Shown here piece after piece: positions 1-10,909 of a DNA stretch of 64,000 nucleotides. The stretch's first letter is position 1; every line of letters starts with the position of its first letter. Source of the DNA: Microbacterium sp. 10M-3C3 (GTDB taxonomy: Bacteria; Actinomycetota; Actinomycetes; Actinomycetales; Microbacteriaceae); assembly GCF_003931875.1 (NCBI RefSeq), contig NZ_CP034245.1, forward strand, positions 248,001-312,000, written 5' to 3'. Made by a program: the position numbers and the translations under genes. The notes below the pieces were generated by a model. The model was not told the origin of the DNA, did no database searches, and worked only from the letters and a program-made list of their open reading frames with translations.

Positions 1-630
1 CACGGAGCGCTCGCCGCCCGACACGAGCTCGGCGAGGGCGCGGTAGACCTCCGTGATGCCCTCGGGGTCGAGGTTCGCCGTCGGCTCGTCGAGCACGAGC
101 AGCCGGGGGCCGAGGGCGAGCGCCGCGGCGATCGCCAGGCGCTGCCTCCCGCCGCCGGAGAGCGCCTCGGGGTCGTCGTCGCGGCGGTGCCACAGGTCGA
201 CGCGCCGCAGCGCCGCCTCGGCGCGCGCGAGCACCTCGGTCACCGGCAGGCGCAGGTTCTCGGGCCCGAACGCCGCCTCGTCGAGAACGGATGCGGTGAC
301 GATCTGCGCGTCCGGATCCTGGAACACGACGCCCACGCGCTGGGCGAGGCGCGGGACCGGCGTCGTCGCCGCATCCGCGCCCGCCACGTGCACCGTCCCC
401 GACACCTCCGCCGGCAGGGTCTGCGGGATCAGCCCGTTCGCCGCGAGGGCGAGCGTGGACTTGCCCGACCCGCTCGGGCCGAGCAGCAGCACCACCTCTC
501 CCGGGGCGACCTCGAGCGTCGCCGACGACGGCGCCGCCCGGTCGGCGCCGTCGTGCGTCACGGCGAGGGCGCGCACGTCGAGCACCGGCATCGGCGGACC
601 GGGAGCCGGTGCGGGCTCGGTCGCGCTCAC
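1..630 (-). CDS. ECF transporter energizing ATPase (EcfA-like), C-terminus cut by window edge
   Basis: ABC ATPase that would power an energy-coupling-factor importer. The 210 visible codons contain Walker A (GPSGSGKST), a Q-loop (VFQDPDAQIV), the signature LSGGGRQR, and Walker B followed by the D-loop (LLVLDEPTANLD). The reading frame runs off position 1, so the region after the D-loop is missing. GTG at 630 is chosen because it overlaps the stop of the upstream S-component gene as GTGA, implying translational coupling. VFQDPDAQIV and the small-molecule-type fold fit EcfA1/CbiO subfamilies; the second ATPase half or EcfA2 and EcfT would lie further left, outside the window. Substrate cannot be told from this subunit; the partner suggests a thiamine precursor. 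Confidence 0.88.
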   Translation of the reverse strand, partial: MSATEPAPAPGPPMPVLDVRALAVTHDGADRAAPSSATLEVAPGEVVLLLGPSGSGKSTLALAANGLIPQTLPAEVSGTVHVAGADAATTPVPRLAQRVGVVFQDPDAQIVTASVLDEAAFGPENLRLPVTEVLARAEAALRRVDLWHRRDDDPEALSGGGRQRLAIAAALALGPRLLVLDEPTANLDPEGITEVYRALAELVSGGERSV

Positions 631-1205
631 CGCCGCGCGAGGCCGCGCGCCACGCCGGTGCGGCGGAGGGCCGTGCCCACCCACAGCCCGGCCGCCGTCC
701 ACGCGACCGGCCCGAGCACCGCGATCGCGAGGTAGCTCGCCTCGACGACGGGGGCGAAGGCGTCGAGGTCGACGGCGAACCACACGGCGACGGCCACGAT
801 CGCGCCGATGATCACCGCCGAGACGAAGAACCGCCACGCCTGCCACACGCGGTAGCGGGTGACGGCGGCCACGAGCTCCTGGATGCCGCCGAACAGGACG
901 GCGGTGCCGAGGAATCGCAGCGTCCACTGCGGCGCGATGGCGCTGGAGGCCAGAGCGGCAAGCACGTGCGCGAGCAGCGCGGCCCACGGGCCGCGCACGA
1001 CCTGCTGCGCGACGATGCCCGGCAGCACGTGCGAGCCGAGCACCAGCCCGTACGCCCACGGCGCCGCGACGAGCACCACGGGCGTGAGCCACCCCGCCAC
1101 GCCGCCCACGACGCCGCACGCGATGCCGACCGCGGCGCACACCATCAGCACGCGGGTCGGAAGGCGGGATGCGGCGACCACGGATTCAGCGTATCCGCGC
1201 GGCAC
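627..1205 (-). CDS. ECF transporter S component, YkoE-like
   Basis: 192-residue integral membrane protein with about five to six hydrophobic helices, consistent with a substrate-binding S component. The segment around VLPGIVAQQV, the following PQWTL and the RYRVW motif resemble the YkoE family, known for hydroxymethylpyrimidine/thiamine uptake; the C-terminal RTGVARGLARR also matches that family's end. It is the upstream partner of the ATPase and overlaps it by four bases. GTG at 1205 gives the longest frame; an internal GTG at 1181 is a possible alternative start. Substrate assignment is inference from family resemblance only. Confidence 0.78.
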   Translation of the reverse strand: MPRGYAESVVAASRLPTRVLMVCAAVGIACGVVGGVAGWLTPVVLVAAPWAYGLVLGSHVLPGIVAQQVVRGPWAALLAHVLAALASSAIAPQWTLRFLGTAVLFGGIQELVAAVTRYRVWQAWRFFVSAVIIGAIVAVAVWFAVDLDAFAPVVEASYLAIAVLGPVAWTAAGLWVGTALRRTGVARGLARR

Positions 1206-1351
1206 GACGCTCGAGCCCTGCCTCTCGTCGTCGAGTAATCCACAGGTGCCAACCCAGCATGGGCTGGGAAGGTCCTGTGAGCTATGTTTGTCGAACGCGC
1301 GCCGACGTCGTCGCGCAGATCGCTCACATCACCCCCCGTTTGGAGCGCAGT

Positions 1352-4300
1352 ATGGGTCGTTCCCTGCGAACGATCGCGGCCGTCACCCTGGCCGCGTTGT
1401 TCACCGGCACCACAGCAACCGCCAGTTTCGGCGCGGTCGTCGCGGGGGAGGTGAACAGACCCGTTCCGATCGACGTCCCCAGCGGCCAGTACATCGTGCT
1501 CCTCGAGGACGCCCCCGCCGCCACCTACGACGGCGGCAAGGCCGACCTCCGTGCGACGCAGCCGGAGAAGGGCGACAAGCTCGATGCGCGCGCGCCCGAA
1601 GTGGAGGCGTACTCGGACTACCTCGAGAAGAAGCAGAAGGACGTCGCCGCCGAGGCCGGCGTCGACCCCGCCTACTCGTACACGCTCGCGCTGAACGGGT
1701 TCAGCGCGCGCCTGACGTCCGAGCAGGCGGCGAAGCTGTCCGTCACGAAGGGCGTCGAGGCGGTCGTCCCCGACGAGATCCGCCACCCCGTCGCCGTGCC
1801 CTCCACCGAGTTCCTCGGCCTCGAGGGCGAAGGCGGCGTGTGGGAGTCGGTGGGCGGCGTGAGCGAAGCCGGCAAGGGCACCGTCGTCGGTGTCATCGAC
1901 ACCGGCATCGCGCCGGAGAACCCCTCGTTCGCCGGCGACCCGCTCGGCACGACCCCCGGCGACGAGCCGTACCTCGAGGGCAACACGGTCGTCTTCGACA
2001 AGGCCGACGGCACGCAGTTCCGCAGCGACCGCGTCGAGGGCGAGGACTGGACGCTCGACGACTACTCCACGAAGCTCATCGGCGCCAAGTACTTCAGCGA
2101 GGGCGCGGCGGCCAACGGCTTCGACTTCGGGCCCGACTACCTCTCGCCGCGCGACGGCGACGCGCACGGCTCGCACACCGCGAGCACGGCCGCCGGCAAC
2201 AACGGCGTCGCCGCGAGCGTCGAGGGCGTCGACTTCGGGCAGATCTCCGGCGTCGCGCCGGCGGCGAAGGTCGCCGCATACAAGGCGTGCTACGTCGGAC
2301 CCGACCCGCTCGTGACCACCGACGACATCTGCGCCCTGAGCGACCTGCTGAGCGCGATCAACGCGGCGGTCGCCGACGGCGTCGACGTCATCAACTACTC
2401 GATCGGCGGTGGCGCGGCCACGACCACGCTCGCCACCGAGGACCGCGCGTTCTTCAACGCCGCGGCCGCGGGCATCTTCGTCGCCGCCTCGGCGGGCAAC
2501 GACGGCCCCGGCGCCGCCACGGCCGACCACGCGTCGCCGTGGTACACCACGGTCGCCGCCTCGACGATCCCGACGTACGAGGGCACCGTGCAGCTGCCCA
2601 ACGGCTTCGAGGCCGCCGGCGCGTCGGTGTCTGTGCCCTTCGGCGAGACGGTCGAGGGCCCGGTCGTGTACGCGGGCGACATCGCCGCCTCCGGCGCCGA
2701 CCCGGCGCAGGCCGCGCTGTGCGTGCTCGGCACGCTCGACGCGACCAAGGCGGCCGGCAAGATCGTGGTCTGCGACCGCGGTCAGAACGCCCGCGTCGAG
2801 AAGTCGCAGGCCGTGGCGGAGGCCGGCGGCATCGGCATGATCCTCGTGAACGTCACGCCGGGCTCGCTCGACAACGACTTCCACTCCGTGCCGACCGTCC
2901 ACATCGCCGACACGTATCGCACGGCGCTGCTGGACTACGTCCGCACCACCGCCGACGCGACGGCGAAGCTCGTCAGCGGCAACACGACCGGCGAGGAGAC
3001 CCCGACCCCCGTCGTCGCGGGCTTCTCCAGCCGCGGCCCGATGCTCGCCGACGGCAGTGACATCCTCAAGCCCGACATCACGGCACCGGGTGTGGCGATC
3101 CTCGCCGCCGCCGCGAACGCGCCGGGCGCCGCGCCGACGTTCGAGTTCCTCTCGGGCACGTCGATGTCGTCGCCGCACATCGCGGGTCTGGCCGCGCTGT
3201 ACCTCGGGGAGCGCCCGAACGCGACGCCCGCCGAGATCAAGTCGGCCATGATGACGACCGCGTACGACACCAAGAACGAGGACGGCTCGACCAACACCGA
3301 TCCGTTCGCGCAGGGTGCCGGCCACGTCGACCCGACGCGGTTCTTCGACCCGGGTCTGCTGTACCTGAACGGTCCCGACGACTGGGCGGCGTACCTGCAG
3401 GGCAAGGGCCTGGCCGACTTCGGCGTCGAGCCGATCGACGGCAGCGACCTGAACCTCGCGTCGATCGCGATCGGCTCGCTCTCCAAGCCGCAGACCGTCA
3501 CGCGCACGGTCACCTCGACGCAGGCGGGCACGTTCACCGCATCCGTCGACGTCCCGGGCCTGGACGCGGTCGTGGAGCCCGCGAGCCTGACGTTCGGCGC
3601 GGCCGGCGAGACGAGGGACTTCTCCGTCACGTTCACCCGCACCGACGCCCCGGCCGAGGAGTGGACGACCGGATCGCTCACGTGGACCAGCGGCGACACG
3701 ACCGTCCGCTCGCCCATCGCGATCCAGCCCGTGACGGCGGATGCTCCGGCCGAGGTGTCGGGCACCGGCGTCCAGGGCAGCACCGACGTGCAGTTCACGC
3801 CCGGCGTGACCGGCGACCTCGCGCTGAACCTCGGCGGCCTGTCGCCGATGTCCCTGCTCGCCGACCCGGACAACCCCGTCGAGGGCCACTCCGGCAACGA
3901 GCAGTCCGGCGCCGAGACCGACGGCATCGTCAGCTGGATCGTCGACGTCCCCGAGGGCACGCAGCTGTCGCGGTTCACGCTCGACTCGTCCGACGACGAG
4001 GGCAGCGACCTCGACCTGTCGGTGTACCGCGTGGTCAGCCCCGACGACCTCCGCTACTACGAGGTGTGGCAGTCGGCGTCCGGATCGGCGGACGAGCAGG
4101 TGACCCTGCAGAACCCGACGGCCGGCACGTATCTCGTCGAGGCGAGCGTGTACTCCTTCACGGATCCCTTCACGTGGGACATGTGGGTCGGCAACGTCTC
4201 CGCCGGCGGCGAGGGCTCGCTCACCGCGACGCCCAACCCCGTCGCGGCGCAGCAGGGCGTGCCCACGTCGTACACGCTGTCGTGGTCGGGTCTGCAGCCG

Positions 4301-4927
4301 CAGACGCGCTACCTCGGTCTCGCGCAGTACGGCGACTCCGCGGTGCGCACGATCCTGACGGTCGACTCCGGCCAGGCGGCTCCGGTCGCCACGACCGCGC
4401 CGTCGATCTCGGGCGACCCGCGCGTCGGCAAGAAGCTCACCGCCGACCCCGGCGTGTGGGACCCGGCCGACGTGGCGATCACGTACCAGTGGCTGCGCGA
4501 CGGCCAGCCGATCCAGGGCGCGACCGACCGCAAGTACAAGGTCACGAAGGCCGATGTCGGCACGACCCTCTCGGTGCGGGTGACCGCCACCGCCGAGGGC
4601 AACCCGACCGCGGGCACCGCCGACAGCGCGGGCGTGTTCGTGAAGTTCACGTCCAAGACCAAGGTCACGATGAACCGCTACCTGGGCACGTCGTCACAGG
4701 ACTACGCGGTCACCGTGACGGTCGAGCCCTCGGGTGGACCGGCGGCGACGGGTGACGTGACGGTGCGGGTGAACCAGGCCACCTACACCGCGACGCTCGT
4801 CGACGGCACCGTCACCGTGCCGCTGCCCAAGCAGTCGAAGGGCGTCAAGGTCGTGATCGTCGAGTACGCCGGCAGCGACACCGTCGCCCCGTCCCTCGGC
4901 GCGAGCGGGTTCGTGGTCTACCGCTAA
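1352..4927 (+). CDS. Secreted subtilisin-like serine protease (S8) with PA and Ig-like domains
   Basis: 1191-residue exported peptidase. The ATG at 1352 has GGAG six bases upstream and opens a classic signal peptide (MGRSLRTIAAVTLAALF). An I9-type propeptide covers about residues 40-130. The catalytic triad is visible: Asp183 (VIDTG), His272 (HGSHTAS) and Ser604 (GTSMSSPHIAG), with a PA-type insert between His and Ser as in cucumisin/Vpr-like enzymes. After about residue 720 come an Fn3-like domain, a beta-rich prepeptidase-like domain, an Ig-like repeat (ITYQWLRDG) and a Big_3-type Ig domain. No LPXTG or C-terminal membrane helix is seen, so it is probably released. Longer in-frame starts upstream lack a ribosome site. 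Confidence 0.93.
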   Translation: MGRSLRTIAAVTLAALFTGTTATASFGAVVAGEVNRPVPIDVPSGQYIVLLEDAPAATYDGGKADLRATQPEKGDKLDARAPEVEAYSDYLEKKQKDVAAEAGVDPAYSYTLALNGFSARLTSEQAAKLSVTKGVEAVVPDEIRHPVAVPSTEFLGLEGEGGVWESVGGVSEAGKGTVVGVIDTGIAPENPSFAGDPLGTTPGDEPYLEGNTVVFDKADGTQFRSDRVEGEDWTLDDYSTKLIGAKYFSEGAAANGFDFGPDYLSPRDGDAHGSHTASTAAGNNGVAASVEGVDFGQISGVAPAAKVAAYKACYVGPDPLVTTDDICALSDLLSAINAAVADGVDVINYSIGGGAATTTLATEDRAFFNAAAAGIFVAASAGNDGPGAATADHASPWYTTVAASTIPTYEGTVQLPNGFEAAGASVSVPFGETVEGPVVYAGDIAASGADPAQAALCVLGTLDATKAAGKIVVCDRGQNARVEKSQAVAEAGGIGMILVNVTPGSLDNDFHSVPTVHIADTYRTALLDYVRTTADATAKLVSGNTTGEETPTPVVAGFSSRGPMLADGSDILKPDITAPGVAILAAAANAPGAAPTFEFLSGTSMSSPHIAGLAALYLGERPNATPAEIKSAMMTTAYDTKNEDGSTNTDPFAQGAGHVDPTRFFDPGLLYLNGPDDWAAYLQGKGLADFGVEPIDGSDLNLASIAIGSLSKPQTVTRTVTSTQAGTFTASVDVPGLDAVVEPASLTFGAAGETRDFSVTFTRTDAPAEEWTTGSLTWTSGDTTVRSPIAIQPVTADAPAEVSGTGVQGSTDVQFTPGVTGDLALNLGGLSPMSLLADPDNPVEGHSGNEQSGAETDGIVSWIVDVPEGTQLSRFTLDSSDDEGSDLDLSVYRVVSPDDLRYYEVWQSASGSADEQVTLQNPTAGTYLVEASVYSFTDPFTWDMWVGNVSAGGEGSLTATPNPVAAQQGVPTSYTLSWSGLQPQTRYLGLAQYGDSAVRTILTVDSGQAAPVATTAPSISGDPRVGKKLTADPGVWDPADVAITYQWLRDGQPIQGATDRKYKVTKADVGTTLSVRVTATAEGNPTAGTADSAGVFVKFTSKTKVTMNRYLGTSSQDYAVTVTVEPSGGPAATGDVTVRVNQATYTATLVDGTVTVPLPKQSKGVKVVIVEYAGSDTVAPSLGASGFVVYR

Positions 4928-4933
4928 CCGCTC

Positions 4934-4994
4934 CGCGAGAACACGCGAATGCACGGTCCGGGTCATCCGGACCGTGCATTCGTGCGTTATCGCG
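4934..4994. repeat. 61-bp palindromic element, copy 1
   Basis: Near-perfect inverted repeat: 28-base arms with three mismatches around a 5-base loop; the inner 15 bp (GAATGCACGGTCCGG and its complement) pair perfectly. Outer ends read CGCGAGAAC and GTTATCGCG. It lies between the convergent protease and pirin genes and could work as a bidirectional terminator. The pirin stop codon lies inside the right arm. Same length and ends as the copies at 35207, 51337 and 52636. Confidence 0.9.
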
Positions 4995-5994
4995 AGGTGC
5001 GCCGGCGCGGCGTGAGCCGCACGGCCGGCAGCGGCGGGGCGGGCACGCGCTCATCGCCGTGCCCGACGACGTGCCCGAAGCGCGCCGCATCCGTCTCCCA
5101 CGCCTCGCGGGCCTGCACGATCTCGTCGTGGCTGCGCCCGACGAAGTTCCACCACATGACGATGTCGGCCTCGAACGGCTCACCGCCCAGCACGAACACG
5201 CGTGCGTCGCTCTGAGCCTCGAGCTCGATGCCGTCGCGCCCGCGGCCGAGGTACAGCAGATGCCCGTCGGCGACCGGTTGCGCACCCTCCCCCTCGCGCA
5301 CCGCGACGTCGCCCTCGACGCCCGCGATCGCGTACTCCCATTCCGGATGCAGCGGCAGCCGCACGCGCGTGCCAGCGGGCACGCGCACCTCGGCGCCGGC
5401 GATCGGCGTGTGCACGGTGGCCGGCGATGTCGCGCCGGCGAACTCGCCGAGCACGACCGTGGCCTCCGCGACGTCGCCCGTCACGGCGGGAAGCGGAACG
5501 ACCGGGAGCCGCTCGTGCCGCTCGAACGCCGGACCGCCGTGCCGGCGGGCGTCGGGCAGCGCGACCCACAGCTGCAGTGCGTCAAGAGGGACCGGACCCT
5601 CGCCGACCGAGTACTCCGAGTGCGCGATGCCCGCGCCGCTGGTCATGAGGTTCAGCTGGCCGGGGCGCAGCACGATGTCGCTGCCGAGGGTGTCGCGGTG
5701 GCGGATCTCGCCGACGAGCGGCCACGTGACCGTCTGCAGCCCGATGTGCGGGTGCGGCTCCACGCGCATCCGCGCGTCCTGCGGGCCGAACCGATCCAGG
5801 AAGCACCACGCCCCCACCATCGGCAGCTCGCGCTGCGGCAGGCTGCGCCGCACCGACATGGCCCGCACGCCCCCGAGGGGCACGTCCCGCGCCTCGAGCA
5901 GCAGCATCCGCGGTCCGTCGTCGGAGGCGTGCCCGTCGACGGCCTCATCGGGCAGCAGGCCGCCGCCCGCCGTCGGGTCGTCGAGGCGTGTCAT
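4987..5994 (-). CDS. Pirin-family cupin protein
   Basis: 335-residue bicupin. The N-terminal domain shows the pirin metal site: HPHIG (two His) and the later GAGIAHSE (His and Glu), preceded by GLQTVTWPLVGE, a strongly conserved pirin stretch. Pirins are iron-binding proteins, some with quercetinase activity and some acting as redox-sensitive regulators; which applies here is not visible. ATG at 5994 overlaps the stop of the upstream GNAT gene as TGATG; a GTG one codon earlier (5997) is equally possible. Last codons and TAA stop are contributed by the palindromic element at 4934-4994. Conserved C-terminal pirin domain includes the WWNFVGRSHDEI motif. Confidence 0.92.
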   Translation of the reverse strand: MTRLDDPTAGGGLLPDEAVDGHASDDGPRMLLLEARDVPLGGVRAMSVRRSLPQRELPMVGAWCFLDRFGPQDARMRVEPHPHIGLQTVTWPLVGEIRHRDTLGSDIVLRPGQLNLMTSGAGIAHSEYSVGEGPVPLDALQLWVALPDARRHGGPAFERHERLPVVPLPAVTGDVAEATVVLGEFAGATSPATVHTPIAGAEVRVPAGTRVRLPLHPEWEYAIAGVEGDVAVREGEGAQPVADGHLLYLGRGRDGIELEAQSDARVFVLGGEPFEADIVMWWNFVGRSHDEIVQAREAWETDAARFGHVVGHGDERVPAPPLPAVRLTPRRRTSR

Positions 5995-6305
5995 CACTGC
6001 TCTTCGTCGTCGTCGGGCCAGTCCACGACGAGCCCGGGCACCTCGTGCTCGCGGAGGTACTTCGCCACGAAGGGGCAGCGCGGCACGACCGTGTCGCCGC
6101 GGGAGGCGAGGTCGGTCAGCGCGCTGTTCGCGAGCACGGAGCCGAGTCCGCGGCCCCCGAAGGCGGGATCGATGACCGTATGCGGCAGGACGACGCGGCC
6201 CGGCGACACCTCGCGGAACAGCAGTCGCCCGGCGACGGTGCCGTCCACCGTGATCTCGTACTGGCGCTCCGCGTCGTTGCGCGTGACCGTGACCTCGTCC
6301 GACAT
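5994..6305 (-). CDS. Small GNAT-family N-acetyltransferase (YidJ-like)
   Basis: 103-residue stand-alone GNAT fold. The acetyl-CoA loop FGGRGLGSVLAN and the downstream VVPRCPFVAKYL motif place it in the compact COG2388/YidJ group, whose substrates are mostly unknown. ATG at 6305 is preceded by GAAGGG. It is the first gene of a two-gene operon with pirin (TGATG junction). A TACGGT box at 6333-6338 (read on the minus strand) is a plausible -10. A longer upstream frame exists but starts in Arg/Pro-rich non-coding-like sequence and is rejected. Confidence 0.85.
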   Translation of the reverse strand: MSDEVTVTRNDAERQYEITVDGTVAGRLLFREVSPGRVVLPHTVIDPAFGGRGLGSVLANSALTDLASRGDTVVPRCPFVAKYLREHEVPGLVVDWPDDDEEQ

Positions 6306-6388
6306 GCCGTTCCCTTCGCCGTGCGTCCCTCCACCGTACGGCCGCCGCGGCGCCGGCGCACCCGCGGCCGGGTGTCGGCGGGGCGGGT

Positions 6389-6394
6389 TACCGT
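6389..6394 (+). promoter_or_regulatory. -10 box (TACCGT) for recQ, leaderless arrangement
   Basis: TACCGT followed by exactly six bases and then the GTG start at 6401. Transcription would begin at or next to the start codon, giving a leaderless mRNA; no Shine-Dalgarno sequence is present. Confidence 0.6.
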
Positions 6395-6400
6395 GGACGG

Positions 6401-8401
<2,001 letters not shown>

Positions 8402-8492
8402 CGCCGCTCCCGGACAGTGCCGCCACCGGAGCGCGCCACTACCGGACGGGGAGTCCTGTGGGCAACGTCTGGGCCCGATCTCCGCGCGTCGA

Positions 8493-8498
8493 TAGGCT
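8493..8498 (+). promoter_or_regulatory. -10 box (TAGGCT) of the ESX-like operon
   Basis: TAGGCT lies 27 bases before the ATG at 8526, leaving a short leader that contains the purine-rich ribosome site GAGAGAGGG. No convincing -35 was seen. Confidence 0.45.
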
Positions 8499-8525
8499 CG
8501 GGGCGCCGGGTGAGAGAGGGCCGCG

Positions 8526-8822
8526 ATGACCGACGTCGATCTGGATCTGACGACGCTGACCACCGCACGCACGCGCGTGGACCGCGCGCTGCGCACCTTC
8601 GCGGAGGCGGGGAGCACCGCCGACGGGCTGGCCGAGCACACCGGCGACCGCCGTCTCGCCGGTCGCGTGCGCGACTTCGCCGGCAACTGGGACGACAACC
8701 GCGGCAAGCTCGAGGAGCAGCTCACGGCGGTGCGCGATCGGCTCCAGGCGATCGTCGACACCTACAGCGAGCTCGACGCCTCGATGGCCGCCGGCGTGGA
8801 TGAGACGGGCGCGACGCCGTGA
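8526..8822 (+). CDS. Small ESX/WXG100-like helical protein
   Basis: 98 residues, predicted almost entirely helical, with a Trp in a mid-protein turn (AGNWDDNRG) where WXG100 proteins carry Trp-x-Gly; the exact WXG tripeptide is not present. Size, lack of Cys and position as first gene before a larger helical protein fit a type VII secretion partner or chaperone, but no YxxxD/E export motif is obvious near the C-terminus. RBS GAGAGAGGG precedes ATG 8526. The stop overlaps the next start as GTGA. Function is inferred from architecture only. Confidence 0.72.
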   Translation: MTDVDLDLTTLTTARTRVDRALRTFAEAGSTADGLAEHTGDRRLAGRVRDFAGNWDDNRGKLEEQLTAVRDRLQAIVDTYSELDASMAAGVDETGATP

Positions 8823-10444
8823 GCTCGGGCCTGAGGGCGGAGTTCGACGACCTCTTCGCGGGCCGACCCGATGAGCTGTCCGCCGGCGCGGCGGCGCTCC
8901 AGCGGACGGCCGATGCGATCGAGCGCGCCGCCGAAGGCCTGCGCGACCTCGTCGACGACCAGAGATCGCGGGCGACGGATGCGGCGCGCGACTCCGCGGT
9001 CGAGGCCGAGGCCGGGCTGCGGCGGGCCCACCGCCGGTACGACGGGGTCGCGGGGGCCCTCACGACGTTCGCGGTCGGGCTGGACGCGGTGCAGCGCGAG
9101 GCGCGGGCGACCATCGAGGAGGCGGACGCGGCGGCGGATCGCAGCGCCCGTCTCGCGGGGGAGATGTCCGATCTGCAGAACGACATCGTGCGCGCCGAGG
9201 CCACCGGTGCATCCACCACGACCCTTTCGACCGAGCTGACCGCGACGTCGAACGGCATCGCGGCGGCCGACCGCGGCGTGTCGCAGGCGCGGCAGACGCT
9301 GTGGGCCCTGCGCACGCGCCTCGGCGACGCGGTCGAGCGCGCGGTGAACGCGATCGAGACCGCGAACGAGCACGGCGCCGATTCGTGGGGCGACAACTGG
9401 AACCAGTTCTGGGGCGGCGTCGGCGACTTCTTCGAGATGCTCGGCGAGTGGGCCTCGACGGTGCCCGACGCCGTCGTGGCATCCCTCAAGGAGGCGCTGA
9501 GCGCCCTCGTCTCGACGCTGGTCGTGGCGCTCCTGCTGCTGATCGCGGCCCTCGTGCTCGGCTGGGTGGTCGCGACCGTCGGACTGCTCGGGCTCCTCGT
9601 CGTCCTGGCGGGCGTCGGCATCCTGCTGCTGGCGATGCTGATCGGCGAGGTGCTCCGCGGTCCTCGCCGCATCGACGACGACCGCACCTCGACGGCGCCC
9701 ACGGGCGATCCGGAGAGGGATGCGGCGGCCGACGAGCGCGAGGCGCGCGACTACCAGGACCTGATGAAGCTGCTGAGCGATCAGGACAGCGCGAGCAGCG
9801 GCGGGGCGCACACGCAGATCGCGGTGGTCGCCGTGCGCGACGCCGACGGGAACGTGATCTCGTGGCGCGTGCAGCTGCCGAGCACGCAGCAGTGGAGCCC
9901 TTTCAACACCGGCGGTGCGCTCAACGACCTCCGAACGGATGTGATGCTGTCGATATTCCCGGGAGTCCCCACCCAGTACGAGGAGGCGGTGTGGGACGCG
10001 ATGACGGAGGCCGGGGTGTTCGAGTCGGACGCGCCGATCATGTTCACCGGCTGGTCGCTCGGCGGGATGATGGCCGGTGATCTGGCCGCCGACCCGCGGG
10101 TCGCCGATCGCGTGCAGTCGGTGGTCACTGCGGGATCGGCGATCGACAAGCACTACAGCGACATCCCCGACGGGGTGCGTGTGACGCAGTTCAACAACGG
10201 CATCGACCCCGTTCACACGCTGGAGTTCGCCGGGCTCGATCCGATCGATGCGCTGCACTCGTACGACCCCGATTGGCAGACGTACCGGCCGTTGACGTGG
10301 CCCATGCACGACGCGACGATGTACGGCGCGCAGGCCGAGCACTATCTGCCCGAGCCCCGACCCGGCGACGGCATCTTCTTCGCCGAGCCGGGCGCCGGCA
10401 GCTACGAGGACGTCTACTACGCCACCTATCAGAGAGGCTCCTGA
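8819..10444 (+). CDS. ESX-like N-domain, membrane hairpin and C-terminal GxSxG alpha/beta hydrolase
   Basis: 541 residues in three parts. Residues 1-220 are a long helical, coiled-coil-like domain resembling WXG/LXG-type T7SS N-domains, ending in a Trp-rich segment (WGDNWNQFWGG). Residues about 222-280 form a very hydrophobic stretch long enough for two membrane helices. The C-terminal ~200 residues look like an alpha/beta hydrolase or lipase: nucleophile elbow GWSLGG with Ser413, followed by VVTAGSAID and a Asp/His-containing tail. The GTG at 8819 overlaps the upstream stop. This could be a membrane-anchored esterase or a T7SS-linked lipase effector; the family was not recognised as a named one. 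Confidence 0.72.
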   Translation: MSSGLRAEFDDLFAGRPDELSAGAAALQRTADAIERAAEGLRDLVDDQRSRATDAARDSAVEAEAGLRRAHRRYDGVAGALTTFAVGLDAVQREARATIEEADAAADRSARLAGEMSDLQNDIVRAEATGASTTTLSTELTATSNGIAAADRGVSQARQTLWALRTRLGDAVERAVNAIETANEHGADSWGDNWNQFWGGVGDFFEMLGEWASTVPDAVVASLKEALSALVSTLVVALLLLIAALVLGWVVATVGLLGLLVVLAGVGILLLAMLIGEVLRGPRRIDDDRTSTAPTGDPERDAAADEREARDYQDLMKLLSDQDSASSGGAHTQIAVVAVRDADGNVISWRVQLPSTQQWSPFNTGGALNDLRTDVMLSIFPGVPTQYEEAVWDAMTEAGVFESDAPIMFTGWSLGGMMAGDLAADPRVADRVQSVVTAGSAIDKHYSDIPDGVRVTQFNNGIDPVHTLEFAGLDPIDALHSYDPDWQTYRPLTWPMHDATMYGAQAEHYLPEPRPGDGIFFAEPGAGSYEDVYYATYQRGS

Positions 10445-10447
10445 CGC

Positions 10448-10909
10448 ATGCGATTCGCGCGCTCGATCGGCTCCATCTTCGTCGCGGCGGCGGCGGTCGC
10501 CCTGCTGAGTGGCTGCGCCGCCGCCGACCCCGACGTCTCCGGGCTCCAAGCCGAGCTGAACGGCCTGCCCGGCGTCAACGGCTCGCAGGTCGTCGTGGAG
10601 CATCCCGGAGCGCCGTGGAACACGCGCATCGTCGTGAACATGTATCTCGACGACCCGTCTCAGGCGACCGTGGTCTCGGTCGTCGAGGCAGCGGCGCCGG
10701 CGCTGGCCGACGACGAGGCAGTGCGGCAGCACCCGGTCTCGATCTTCTTCGTCGACGGGCAGGTCGGCGATTTCCCGGCGGGGCCGAAGCCGTCGCGCAC
10801 CATTCCGCTCTCGAACGACACGTACGCGGCGTTGGGGCTCACCCCCGCGGCGGGCAGGTCGCTCGAGCTGACTCCTGACGACCTCCGACGCCTGGCGGGC
10901 CGCGGGTGA
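10448..10909 (+). CDS. Predicted lipoprotein of the ESX-like operon
   Basis: 153 residues with a typical lipoprotein signal: basic N-terminus (MRFAR), hydrophobic core and lipobox LLSGC with Cys23 as the lipidation site. The remaining domain is small, alpha/beta in character and not recognised. It starts three bases after the stop of the hydrolase gene and ends overlapping the next start as GTGA, so it is part of the same unit. An immunity or accessory role toward the hydrolase is possible but purely contextual. Confidence 0.8.
   Translation: MRFARSIGSIFVAAAAVALLSGCAAADPDVSGLQAELNGLPGVNGSQVVVEHPGAPWNTRIVVNMYLDDPSQATVVSVVEAAAPALADDEAVRQHPVSIFFVDGQVGDFPAGPKPSRTIPLSNDTYAALGLTPAAGRSLELTPDDLRRLAGRG

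Noticed and set aside
1169..1351. N-terminal extension of the subtilase by 61 codons
   Set aside because: No ribosome site, Arg-rich sequence, and it would hide a clear signal peptide starting at 1352.
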